64,000 bases of DNA from Streptomyces sp. NBC_00704. GTDB lineage: Bacteria; Actinomycetota; Actinomycetes; Streptomycetales; Streptomycetaceae. The notes under the pieces were generated by a model that saw only the letters and a list, made by a program, of their open reading frames with translations, was not told where the DNA came from and made no database searches. Made by a program: the position numbers and the translations under genes. Positions 56,310 to 64,000 of this stretch are shown piece by piece. The stretch spans positions 1,612,001 through 1,676,000 of the forward strand of contig NZ_CP109000.1 of the NCBI RefSeq assembly GCF_036226605.1. Direction: 5' to 3'. How positions within the stretch are numbered: position 1 is the stretch's first letter; each line of letters starts with the position of its first letter.

Positions 56310-57356
56310 ATGTCCCGCCCCACCGCCGCCACGCCGCGCCCCGGCGCCGCCACGTCACTGCCCGCCGCCCCCGCGCCGCACCCCGCCGGCGCGGTGTCCC
56401 GGCGGGCCGTCGCCAGAGCCGCGACGGCCGTCGGCCTCACGGCCCTGCTCGGCGCCCGGACCGCCGCCGCCCGCGCCTCGACGGGCCGGACCGCCCCCGC
56501 GCGGGCGGCCACGAGCCGGGCCGTGACCCGGGTCGGGCCGCGCACCCTGGACGTGTCCGTGACGTCCCCGGCCCTCGGCCGCAGCGCGCCGCTGCGGCTG
56601 ATCCTGCCGTCGGACTTCGACGCCCGGCCCGACCGCTCCTATCCCGTCCTGTACCTGCTGCACGGCGCCCACGACGACTACACCTCCTGGACGCGGGAGA
56701 CGGACATCGAGTCCTTCACCGAGGGCCGGCAGCTGATCGTGGCGATCCCGGACGCGGGCCCCACCGGCATCCCCACCGACTGGCGCAGCGGTCCCGACTA
56801 CGAGACCTTCCAGGTCGAGGAGGTTCCGGCGCTGCTCGCCCGGGACTACCGGGCCTCCGGCGCGCGGGCCGTCGCCGGGGTCTCCACCGGCGGCTACGGC
56901 GCGATGGCGCACGCGGCACGCCACCCCGGCCGGTACGCCGCGGCGGCCTCCTACAGCGGCATCCTCGACACCACCGCGCCGGGCGTGCCGCCGATTGTGG
57001 ACGCCATCGTCGCCCGCGAGAACCTGCTGCCCCGCACCCTGTGGGGCAACCCGCTGCTGAACCCGCTCACCTGGCGCGACTTCAACCCGCGCGCCCGGGC
57101 CGCGGGGCTGCGCGGCACGAGCCTGTACGTGTCCAGCGGCAGCGGGGTGGCGGGCGGCAGCGGCGACTGGCTGCCCGAGGCGCTGGAGAGCGCCCTGTGG
57201 CCCTCCGCCCACGCCTTCACCGACACGCTCGCACTGCTCGGCGTCCCGGTCACCGCCCACTACTACCCGGGAGGAGGACACAGCTGGACGTACTGGAAGC
57301 GGGAGTTCACCGCCTCGTGGCCGATGCTCGCCCGTGGGCTGGGGGTGCCGGAGTGA
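56310..57356 (+). CDS. Secreted antigen-85/esterase-D superfamily acyltransferase or esterase
   Basis: The 348-residue protein has a twin-Arg-type signal (SRRAVARAATAVGLTALLG) and a PF00756-type alpha/beta hydrolase: LRLILPSDFDARPDRSYPVLYLLHGAHDDYTSWTRETDIES, LIVAIPDAGPTGIPTDW, and nucleophile elbow AGVSTGGYGAM; His in GGGHSWTYWKREF. Antigen 85 mycolyltransferases belong here and sit beside pks13 in mycobacteria. GAGGAGCCGCC precedes ATG 56310, 21 bp after the PKS stop. Likely moves the lipid product outside the membrane; simple esterase activity is the alternative. Confidence 0.8.
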   Translation: MSRPTAATPRPGAATSLPAAPAPHPAGAVSRRAVARAATAVGLTALLGARTAAARASTGRTAPARAATSRAVTRVGPRTLDVSVTSPALGRSAPLRLILPSDFDARPDRSYPVLYLLHGAHDDYTSWTRETDIESFTEGRQLIVAIPDAGPTGIPTDWRSGPDYETFQVEEVPALLARDYRASGARAVAGVSTGGYGAMAHAARHPGRYAAAASYSGILDTTAPGVPPIVDAIVARENLLPRTLWGNPLLNPLTWRDFNPRARAAGLRGTSLYVSSGSGVAGGSGDWLPEALESALWPSAHAFTDTLALLGVPVTAHYYPGGGHSWTYWKREFTASWPMLARGLGVPE

Positions 57357-57478
57357 CACCGGCGGCGCCGGGGCACGGAACGGAGCGCAGGGGACGTCCG
57401 TCCAACACGGGACTGCCCCCTCGGCCCGCGGGCGACGGCCCGCGGGTGAGCCGCTTCCGGGTGAAAGGAGTGACCGCC

Positions 57479-58708
57479 GTGGCTTCCCCCACCCCGCGCG
57501 GCGTGCCGCAGGGCCGCGGCGCCTCCCCTGTGCCGGCCGAACTGGCCAGGCTGCTGCGCGACGGGCTGGAGGCCGTCGCCGACGAGGTGGAGGAGGAGGT
57601 CCGCGGCCGGGTCCCGGAGTACGCGCGACTGGCCGACGGGACCTACCGCGCGCGCCTGCGGGCCGGCGTCGTCCAGGCCCTCACGCTCTTCGTGGACCAC
57701 ATCGCCGATCCGCGCGGGCAGGGGGACGCGATCGCGGCGACCTACTACGAACTCGGCCGGGGCGAGGCCCTGGAGGGGCGCAGCCTGGACGCCCTTCAGT
57801 CCGCGCTGCGCGTCGGAGGGCTGGTCGCCTGGCGGCAGATGGGCCGCACCGCCGAGGAACTCGGGCTGGACTCCACGGTCGTGGCGGCCCTGGGCGAGCT
57901 GGCGTTCCGCACCGTCCACGAGGTGGCCGAGGCGGCCGCCGCCGGATACGCGGAGGCCCGGCTGCACAGTACCGACGAGCTGGAACGCCGGCGCAGACGC
58001 CTGCTCGACCTGCTGCTCGGCGACGGACCGGTGTCCCCGGAGGCGGTGCAGGACCTGGCGCACGGCGCACGGTGGTCGGTGCCGCCGTACGCCGCGGTCG
58101 TCGCGCTGGCGGCCACGCCGGAGCGGCGCGAGGAGGAGCGGCCGCTCGCGGCCGCCGGGGCGCTGGTGGACATGGAGTCCCGGCCGCCCCGGATGCTGGT
58201 GCCCGACCCGGACGGCTCCGGCCGGTTCGGCGGGCGGGCGTTCGCCCTCGCGCTGCGCGGCCGGCCGGCGGCGATCGGCCCCACGGTGCCGCTCGCCGAG
58301 GCCGCCCGGTCGCTGCACTGGGCGACCCGCGCGCTGGGGCTGATGGGCCGCGGGGTGCTGCCCCGGCAGGGCGTGGTGCGGTGCGCCGACCATCTGTCGA
58401 CCCTGCTGCTGCACGGCGACGAACCGCTGCTCGCCCGACTGGAGTCGCGGGCCCTCGCGCCGCTCGACGCGGTGTCCGAGGGACAGCGCCCGCGGCTGGC
58501 GGAGACGCTGCTGGCCTGGCTGCTCAGCGGCAGCAACGTGCCCGACGTCGCCGCCCGGCTCCATGTGCACCCGCAGACGGTCCGCTACCGCCTGCGCCAG
58601 CTGGAGAGGCTCTTCGGCGACGCCCTGCACGAGCCCGCCACCCGCCTGGACCTCATCCTGGCCCTGCGCGCCGGCGAACTGCGGGGACCGCGCGACGGCG
58701 GCGCCTAG
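57479..58708 (+). CDS. PucR/CdaR-type transcriptional regulator
   Basis: A 409-residue protein with an N-terminal helical RsbRD-like part (about 1-150), a GGDEF-like middle domain and the C-terminal PucR HTH: LLAWLLSGSNVPDVAARLHVHPQTVRYRLRQLERLFGDAL. GTG 57479 has AAAGGAG 8 nt upstream. It is downstream of the esterase gene by 122 bp and upstream of a cutinase gene and is the only regulator within the lipid locus, so it is the likely controller of it. Confidence 0.88.
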   Translation: MASPTPRGVPQGRGASPVPAELARLLRDGLEAVADEVEEEVRGRVPEYARLADGTYRARLRAGVVQALTLFVDHIADPRGQGDAIAATYYELGRGEALEGRSLDALQSALRVGGLVAWRQMGRTAEELGLDSTVVAALGELAFRTVHEVAEAAAAGYAEARLHSTDELERRRRRLLDLLLGDGPVSPEAVQDLAHGARWSVPPYAAVVALAATPERREEERPLAAAGALVDMESRPPRMLVPDPDGSGRFGGRAFALALRGRPAAIGPTVPLAEAARSLHWATRALGLMGRGVLPRQGVVRCADHLSTLLLHGDEPLLARLESRALAPLDAVSEGQRPRLAETLLAWLLSGSNVPDVAARLHVHPQTVRYRLRQLERLFGDALHEPATRLDLILALRAGELRGPRDGGA

Positions 58709-58928
58709 CCGGCTGGCCGCCCGTTCGTCAGGTCCGCTCCCCCCGGCGCCCGGCGATGCCGTCCGGCGCTCGCCCGGCATTCCCCCCACTCCCTCCCACT
58801 CATATCGGCAACAAAAAGCCGGGGACTTTCTGAATTCCCGTCCATAACGGCTCCGCAGGCAAAACGAATACGTTCGGGGTGTCCTTTCCCCCAGGCGCTG
58901 GACAGCGCCCCATCCGCAAAGGATCCCC
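58709..58928. other. Intergenic region before the cutinase gene
   Basis: 220 bp with an AT-richer part (58800-58880) that should hold the cutinase promoter. No ORF or hairpin clearly seen. Confidence 0.5.
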
Positions 58929-59570
58929 ATGCGTATTCGCTCGTTCCTGGCCGCGCTCTCCCTGCTCGGCGGGGTCGCTTCGGCCGTTCTCACCGCGCCC
59001 GCCGCGTCGGCCGCCGCCTGCTCGGACATCGACGTCGTGGCCGCTCGCGGCACTTTCGAACCGGGCACGCTCGGACTGATCGTCGGCGACCCGGTCTATT
59101 CCGCCCTGCAACGGAAACTGACGGGTAAAAGCCTCTCCGGCTACAAGGTGAACTATCCGGCGGACCTTTCTCTCACGTCGGCGGCGCAGGGCAACGCGGA
59201 TGTGGTGAACCATGTCCGAAGCCAGGCGGCCGCCTGCCCGAACCAGCGGTTCGTCCTCGTCGGCTACTCGCAGGGCGCGAACGTCGTCGACAACTCCATC
59301 GGGGTGAGCAGCGCCGGAGCGGTGGTCGGCAGCCCCATCGTCGCCACGATCCCCGCCGCGCTCGAACCGCGGGTGGCGGCGGTGCTGCTGTTCGGCAACC
59401 CGATCCGGGCGCTCGGCAAGAGCGTCACCGGCGTCTACCAGTCCCGCACCGTCGACTTCTGCGCCCACGGCGACCCCATCTGCGAGAACGGCGGCGGCGA
59501 CGTCCTGGCGCACCTCGGCTACACGGCGAACGCCGACGCGGCCGCCGTCTTCGCGGCGGGCAGGGTCTGA
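58929..59570 (+). CDS. Secreted cutinase/CULP family serine esterase
   Basis: Signal peptide MRIRSFLAALSLLGGVASAV... cut near ASAA, then the cutinase core: CSDIDVVAARGTFEPGTLG, FVLVGYSQGANVV (nucleophile Ser), and HGDPICENGG (Asp) with His in LAHLGY. Four Cys in the family positions (two disulfides). 213 residues as usual. Cleaves ester bonds of cutin or long-chain lipids outside the cell. A cutinase (Culp6) neighbours fadD32-pks13 in mycobacteria. Codon use near the start is slightly less GC-rich (GGTAAAAGC) than surrounding genes. Confidence 0.92.
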   Translation: MRIRSFLAALSLLGGVASAVLTAPAASAAACSDIDVVAARGTFEPGTLGLIVGDPVYSALQRKLTGKSLSGYKVNYPADLSLTSAAQGNADVVNHVRSQAAACPNQRFVLVGYSQGANVVDNSIGVSSAGAVVGSPIVATIPAALEPRVAAVLLFGNPIRALGKSVTGVYQSRTVDFCAHGDPICENGGGDVLAHLGYTANADAAAVFAAGRV

Positions 59571-59636
59571 GTCCCGGCCCGCCGAGGCCCTGAGCCTCGA
59601 TCCGCACGACGGCACGACGGCACGACGGCACGACGC

Positions 59637-59665
59637 GAGGGCCCGGGAGGATCTCCCGGGCCCTC
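59637..59665. terminator. Bidirectional terminator between cutinase and hydrolase genes
   Basis: GAGGGCCCGGGA and TCCCGGGCCCTC form a perfect 12-bp stem with a 5-nt loop GGATC, between convergent genes. An 8-bp repeat (GGCACGAC, about four copies) precedes it at 59603-59635. Confidence 0.85.
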
Positions 59666-59682
59666 ACGCTGCGCGGGTACCG

Positions 59683-61410
59683 CTAGCGGGGGTCGCGGGC
59701 GAAGGCGGTGAGCGCGGTGGAGACCGGCTCGGGCCGGCCGTTGTTCTGCACCGGCGCCGCGGTCAGCACGTCGAGGTGCTGGTAGCCGTCGGCGACCAGC
59801 GGGTGCAGGTCGGCCGGGATGCGGCCGGCCAGCAGTCCGTCCCCCGCGAGCACGGTGAGGACCGGCTTGGCGGTGAGCCCCTCGGGGTGGGCGACGAGCC
59901 GTTTCACCTGCGGGGATCCGGCCATTTCGAGGTCGGTGACGAGCTTGGTCGGGAAATACTGCTCGGTGAAGTCAAGCGGCTGCTCGGCGAGGCTGCGGGC
60001 CAGCTCCCCCAGCGCGGTGACCTCCTTGCCCGCGTCGGTGAACGGCGTCCCGTCGGCGGACCGGCGGCCCGGGTCGTCGGGGTCGCCGACCCGGTCGTAG
60101 TCGCGCCAGGTGTACAGCGGTCCGTGCGGCCGGTCGGGGATGGCCTTGTACGCGGTGCCGAACAGCCCCGGCTGCGGGGTGCCGCCGTTGGCGACGGGGA
60201 AGCTCTTGTCGACGACCGGCCCGCCGTCGAAGAAGCCGACGCTGCTCTGAAGGAACGCCAGCGGCACGGAGTTGTCGTCCATCAGCGCCCCGAGCACGGC
60301 GGCGTTGGTCAGCCGGAAGTCCTTCACCGCGGGCGTGCCGGTGACGAAGGCGGCGGCGTCCCTGGAGAACAGGAAGCGGTTGGTGGCCTCGATGTTGAGG
60401 CCCGAGGGCAGATAGGACGGCAGGTCGGCCTCACCGTCCGGGTCGCGCGTCGCGCCGATACCGGCGATGGCCAGCAGCGTCATGGTCCCGGGGTTCAGCA
60501 GGACCGGCGCGGACAGCGAGCGCGGCAGCAGTCCGCTGTCGAGCCCGGCCTGGACGACGCCGTAGCCGAGGCCGACGTCGGGCAGGTTCGTGTCGTCCGG
60601 GATGCTGCCGCTGAGGTCGCCGAGCGAGGTGGAGACGGTCGTGTCGAGGGCGAAGTAGCCGGCGCACTGCCGGTAGCCGGCGTCGGCGGTGGTGGTGCGG
60701 TCGCCGTCGAAGTCGGCCGTGGCGAAGTACCCGGTGACGACCCCGCCGAGCGAGTGGCCGCCGCACAGCACCTTGCGCTCCCGTACGCGCTGGTCGGGCA
60801 GTTCGGCGGTGAGCAGGGTGTACTGGTCGCGGACGGTCTGCTCGACGCCGAGCCGCGCCATCCAGCCCAGCCGCTCGTTGCCGACGAACCCGGCGAAGGC
60901 GCGCCCGCCGACCTGCCTGCCCCGGTAGTAGTAGTCGACGGCCGCGTGCTGGTCGCCGGAGTCGACGCCGGTGTGGTCCTCCAGGCAGTTGGAGCGCCGG
61001 TCCAGGGCCCAGAACTCGATGTGCAGGCCCTGCTCGGCGGCGCGCGCCACGGTGTTGCGGGCGACGCTGTCGAAGGCCCCGGCGCCCTCCAGGATGCCGG
61101 GCTGGGCGACGAGGACGCGGTCCGCGTCGGCCGGCGCGGCGGGACCGTCGGCGGAGCGGTAGCGCAGGTACGACAGCCAGTCGCACGCCGCCGGACGGGC
61201 TCCGAAGGAGACGGGCAGCGGCGCCTTCAGCCGGACCGCCGTCTCGGTCACGCCGGTGACGCCGCTCGTGGAGGCCACCGGCGTCTCGGTCCTCGCGGGT
61301 TCGGCCCGGGCGCCGGGGGCGGCGGTGAGGGCGCCCGCGGTCAGCAGCACCGCAAGCGCGGCGCTGCGCAGGGCTTTCGCGGTTCTTCCCGTGCTGCTGC
61401 TCGTGTTCAT
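59683..61410 (-). CDS. Secreted alpha/beta hydrolase (575 residues)
   Basis: Signal peptide MNTSSSTGRTAKALRSAALAV... cut near ARAEP. The motif KVLCGGHSLGGVVTGYFATADFDGD carries the nucleophile Ser in GHSLGG, and DRVLVAQPGILEGAGAFDSVARN is the upstream oxyanion-type strand; EFWALDRRSNCLED follows. The C-terminus (VKRLVAHPEGLTAKPVLTVLAGDGLL) fits the Asp/His end of the fold. Family not recognised precisely. Convergent with the cutinase gene, so perhaps unrelated to the lipid locus. Confidence 0.85.
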   Translation of the reverse strand: MNTSSSTGRTAKALRSAALAVLLTAGALTAAPGARAEPARTETPVASTSGVTGVTETAVRLKAPLPVSFGARPAACDWLSYLRYRSADGPAAPADADRVLVAQPGILEGAGAFDSVARNTVARAAEQGLHIEFWALDRRSNCLEDHTGVDSGDQHAAVDYYYRGRQVGGRAFAGFVGNERLGWMARLGVEQTVRDQYTLLTAELPDQRVRERKVLCGGHSLGGVVTGYFATADFDGDRTTTADAGYRQCAGYFALDTTVSTSLGDLSGSIPDDTNLPDVGLGYGVVQAGLDSGLLPRSLSAPVLLNPGTMTLLAIAGIGATRDPDGEADLPSYLPSGLNIEATNRFLFSRDAAAFVTGTPAVKDFRLTNAAVLGALMDDNSVPLAFLQSSVGFFDGGPVVDKSFPVANGGTPQPGLFGTAYKAIPDRPHGPLYTWRDYDRVGDPDDPGRRSADGTPFTDAGKEVTALGELARSLAEQPLDFTEQYFPTKLVTDLEMAGSPQVKRLVAHPEGLTAKPVLTVLAGDGLLAGRIPADLHPLVADGYQHLDVLTAAPVQNNGRPEPVSTALTAFARDPR

Positions 61411-61518
61411 AGCCGGACCGTAGGGCCGGCCGGTCCGTGCGGCTCCGGGGTGCTCACAAGTGCGCAGCACCCGCCGGCGCTTTTGTCAGCGCCGGACGAA
61501 CCCGCTCCGGACGGCGAG

Positions 61519-61554
61519 GGGCCCCCGCGCGCGACGCATCGCGTGCGGGGGCCC
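61519..61554. terminator. Strong hairpin between the hydrolase and streptogrisin genes
   Basis: A 16-bp stem (GGGCCCCCGCGCGCGA with TCGCGTGCGGGGGCCC, one G.T wobble) around CGCA. Both neighbouring genes are on the minus strand, so it ends the streptogrisin message, 125 bp after its stop. Confidence 0.82.
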
Positions 61555-61678
61555 TGGTGAGCCCGACGGAAGGGACGGGCCCGAGGACGGAACGGACCGG
61601 AAGCCGCGCCGGACCGACGGACGCGGCGAGCTGCCCGACGGGACGAACCGCGGGACGGACGAGCTGCCGGACGACGGG

Positions 61679-62590
61679 TCAGAAGACGCTGACTCCGTAG
61701 GCGTTCAGGGCCTCCACCACCGGCTGGAAGAAGGTGGTGCCGCCGGAGCTGCAGTTTCCGCTGCCGCCGGAGGTGAGGCCGTAGGCGACGCCGCTGGTCG
61801 AGTACAGCGCGCCGCCGGAGTCGCCGCCCTCGGCGCAGACGTTGGTCTGGATCATGCCGTAGACGACGTCGCCGCCGCCGTAGTTCACGGTCGCGTTCAG
61901 CGCGGTGACCCGGCCGCTGTGGATGCCGGTCGTCGACCCGTCACGGTAGACGGTGGCGCCGACGCTGGGCGTCCCCGCACTGGTGATGTCCGTGTTGCCC
62001 GCGGTGCCGGACTTGGTGACGGAGGAGTTGGTGTAGCGGACCAGCGCGTAGTCGTTGGTCGGGAAGCTGTAGCTGACGTTGGTGCCCAGGGTGCTCGTCT
62101 GCCCGGAGTTGGAGTACCAGGTCGACGCGACCTCGCCGCAGTGCCCGGCGGTGAGGAAGTAGTACGTGCTGCCGCTGCGGACGTTGAAGCCGAGCGAGCA
62201 GCGGTAGCCGCCGCCGTAGATGGCGTCGCCGCCGGCGATGAGCTTGTTGAACTTCCCCGGGGTGTGCTTGATCGTCAGTGCTCCGGCGTTGCCGCCCGCC
62301 TGCTGTCTGATCCTCGCGATCTCGGCGTCGGAGACCGTGCTGTCGACGGTGACCACCAGTCGGTTGGTCTTGCCGTCGACCGCCCAGGCGGTGCCCGGGA
62401 CGTCCGCCTTCAGCACCGAGGCGCCGGCGCTGCGGAGTTCGGCCGCGCTGAAGGTGGTGTTGTCCGCCGCGCTCGCGTGGGGAATCGCGACGGCGGCCGC
62501 GGCCACGAGTCCGGTGGCCACGGCGGTCAGCCGGGTCCGTCTCGAGATGCCGCTCTCGGGGGTGGTGGGGGTGGTGCGCTTGATCCTCAC
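61679..62590 (-). CDS. sprB: Streptogrisin B-like secreted serine protease
   Basis: 303-residue prepro-protease with a twin-Arg-like signal ([24 protein letters not shown]), propeptide with [20 protein letters not shown] marking the mature start, His in TAGHCG, Asp in NDYALVRY and Ser in [12 protein letters not shown] (usual EPGDSGG is EGGDSGG). Ends [20 protein letters not shown] like SGPA/SGPB. GTG 62590 has GGGAGG 9 nt upstream. A second chymotrypsin-type protease in the window. Confidence 0.94.
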   Translation of the reverse strand: MRIKRTTPTTPESGISRRTRLTAVATGLVAAAAVAIPHASAADNTTFSAAELRSAGASVLKADVPGTAWAVDGKTNRLVVTVDSTVSDAEIARIRQQAGGNAGALTIKHTPGKFNKLIAGGDAIYGGGYRCSLGFNVRSGSTYYFLTAGHCGEVASTWYSNSGQTSTLGTNVSYSFPTNDYALVRYTNSSVTKSGTAGNTDITSAGTPSVGATVYRDGSTTGIHSGRVTALNATVNYGGGDVVYGMIQTNVCAEGGDSGGALYSTSGVAYGLTSGGSGNCSSGGTTFFQPVVEALNAYGVSVF

Positions 62591-62977
62591 GTTTCGTTCC
62601 CTCCCAGGGGAAGTCGGGGGCCCGTCGTGTGTGGGGTCGGAGCCCGTGAGGCGCAGCCAGGGCCGACGTTCGTCCGGATTTCGGACACGCCGTGACCCTG
62701 ACAAGCGCTGAGGGGGAGTATTCGGCCGAACGGCCGGTAGGCGCAAGGGTGCCTTTCAGCCGTCAAACCGTGAACGAACTGCGTGAGTCGATCCCTCTTG
62801 CAGCCCTCTTGTCCCAGCTCAGACCGGGTTGCCCTGCTGTTCCCCGACCGCCACGTCCCATGTCTTCCCGGCCGGGGCCGCGAACGGACCGAAGTACCGG
62901 CAATGGCGCACGGAGGCAGTACGGCCGCGCCGGGGCCGCCGGCGCGCCGTCCCGCGCCGTCCCGCGCGTCCGGTGCG

Positions 62978-63177
62978 CGGGGCGCGGGGCGTGAGACCTG
63001 GCGCGTGGGGCGCGGGGCGCGGGGCGCGAGACCTGGCGCGTGGGGCGCGGGGCCCGAGACCTGGGGCGCGGGGCGCGGGGCGCGGGGCCCGAGACCTGGG
63101 GCGCGGGGCGCGGGGCGCGGGGCGCGGGGCCCGAGACCTGGGGCGCGGGGCGCGGGGAAGCGGGGCGTGGGGAAGCG
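62978..63177. repeat. Interspersed GGGGCGC / GAGACCTGG repeat
   Basis: GAGACCTGG occurs five times, separated by variable numbers of the heptamer GGGGCGC. Spacing is irregular because the heptamers expand and contract. Confidence 0.85.
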
Positions 63178-63399
63178 GCCGCGCCGACCGGCCGGTCCGC
63201 CGGTGGCGTCGGGGAACGCGACGTCCGCCGACCCGTCCCGCGACTTCCCCCGAGCCCTCCGGCGGCGGTCGTCCGCGGCCGGGCCCCGGCGCCAGGCGCC
63301 GGCCGGCGCGCGTGGCGGACGGCGGCGGCACCGGCCCCGCCTCAGCGTCCGGGGCCCGGGTCGTCCCCGGCGCTTCCGGGAGAACGTCACACCTTCCCG

Positions 63400-63440
63400 G
63401 ACCTCGCCGGACCTCACCGGACCTCACCGGACCTCTCGGG
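63400..63440. repeat. 10-bp tandem repeat
   Basis: CCGGACCTCA-type decamers in four tandem copies. Confidence 0.7.
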
Positions 63441-63822
63441 TGCTCCCGAGGACCGGCGCGCACCGCTGCCGCCCGGCGTCCGTCCGCCGTCCCCGGCGCC
63501 GGGCCATGCCCGCCGGTCGCGGGCGGGCCTTTGCCCCGCGCCGGGCCGGGGCCGAGGCTGACCTGCGCGGGGACCCGCGCAACGGTCCGCCGGGCGCGGG
63601 CGGAGGCCTCGCCGGGACCGGTCACGGTGGGGGTGCCAGGCCGCCGTTCGGGCCGTCACGGGGCCCCGATGTCCGGAATTCGACCCTCCGTATGACCCTC
63701 GCGCAGCGCGCCGCACACCCCCACGACGCACCCCGGACAACCGCTTGCCGACCACGAGCCGCCGCGCGTCGGGCTCTCACCCCCGCCACGACGGGCGTCC
63801 GGGTGCGGCATGTGACGGAGCG

Positions 63823-64000
63823 TCAGCAGGAGCAGTCGCAGGCGCAGCACTCACAGCAGGAACACCCGTCACAGCAGTCGCAGCAACCGCAGTCACAGTC
63901 GCCGCAGTCCCCGCAGTCGTTGCACAGGCCCTCGCGCTTCTTCTTCGACCAGGGGCCCTCGAACTCGTCGGCGCAGCAGACCTTGCAGGTGCAGCACAGA
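63823..64000 (-). CDS. Cys-rich protein, C-terminal part (runs off the window)
   Basis: The visible 58 residues contain 22 Cys, in patterns CCTCKVCC, CNDCGDCGDCDC, CCDCCDGCSCCECC and ending ACDCSC, with an acidic bias and one basic patch SKKKRE. No transmembrane segment is visible. It could bind several metal ions like a metallothionein, or be the tail of a larger membrane or bacteriocin-like protein. The start is outside the window. Stop TGA at 63823-63825. Confidence 0.7.
   Translation of the reverse strand, partial: LCCTCKVCCADEFEGPWSKKKREGLCNDCGDCGDCDCGCCDCCDGCSCCECCACDCSC

Larger units (their letters stand above)
62591..63822. other. 1.2-kb region without a convincing gene
   Basis: Apart from the streptogrisin promoter near 62591-62760 the region is repeat-rich and extremely GC-rich. 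Open frames on both strands are Gly/Arg/Pro-rich and show no conserved motif or ribosome-binding site. It may be a decayed region or a recombination-prone spacer. Confidence 0.6.

Noticed and set aside
62819..63695. Long Arg/Gly/Pro frames in the final repeat region
   Set aside because: No ribosome-binding sites, no conserved motifs, and built from GGGGCGC heptamers.

Overview
The window is about 73% GC with strong GC3 bias, GTG/ATG starts, several apparently leaderless promoters (TANNNT about 6-7 nt before the start codon), and many TetR/GntR/MarR/ArsR regulators, sortase, streptogrisins and SGNH lipase. It is a Streptomyces chromosome segment. The gene content and order from the alcohol/aldehyde dehydrogenases through hmgA, the ECF sigma/anti-sigma pair, the SGNH lipase and the dnaE2 cassette look, from memory and unchecked, like the SCO1700-SCO1740 part of the S. 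coelicolor core.

Layout. 1-6.1 kb: a catabolic regulon (acyl-CoA dehydrogenase, TetR repressor, aldehyde and alcohol dehydrogenases), apparently tied together by two near-identical 19-bp palindromes, with an ArsR regulator and an EamA transporter in between. 6.2-16 kb: orphan MalK-type ATPase, a sortase with its presumed substrate, MFS and CitMHS transporters, a molybdopterin oxidoreductase with a TetR regulator, and a lipoprotein. 16-23.5 kb: homogentisate dioxygenase, GntR regulator, a stand-alone type ISP specificity-domain protein, a TetR-controlled drug-type ABC exporter, and a CaiB-type CoA-transferase. 23.6-32.2 kb: sigK/rskA divergent from DUF4331, TPR and NicO metal-transporter genes, then a Ser/Thr kinase. 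32-42 kb: housekeeping and accessory genes (SGNH lipase, AAA ATPase, DUF72, GNATs, DUF402, methyltransferase, lipase, MarR/cupin), with a minisatellite and a decayed LPMO gene. 41.6-46.3 kb: an SOS mutasome (dnaE2 plus an imuB-like gene, overlapping ATGA) behind two LexA-box candidates. 46.4-62.6 kb: DUF3533-like membrane protein, streptogrisin D-like protease, the pks13-like lipid locus, a secreted alpha/beta hydrolase and a streptogrisin B-like protease. The last 1.2 kb is repeat-rich with no convincing gene, then the C-terminus of a strikingly Cys-rich protein runs off the edge.

The most interesting feature is 48.8-59.6 kb: an acyl-CoA carboxyltransferase (AccD), a fatty-acyl-AMP ligase (FadD32-like), and a polyketide synthase with order ACP-KS-AT-ACP-TE, followed by an antigen-85-superfamily esterase, a PucR-type regulator and a cutinase. 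This is the gene set and the domain order of the mycolic-acid condensation locus of Mycobacteriales (fbp, cutinase, fadD32, pks13, accD4), in a genus that does not make mycolic acids. I infer that it builds and exports an alpha-branched beta-keto (or, with an unlinked reductase, beta-hydroxy) fatty acid by Claisen condensation; no ketoreductase is encoded in the window.
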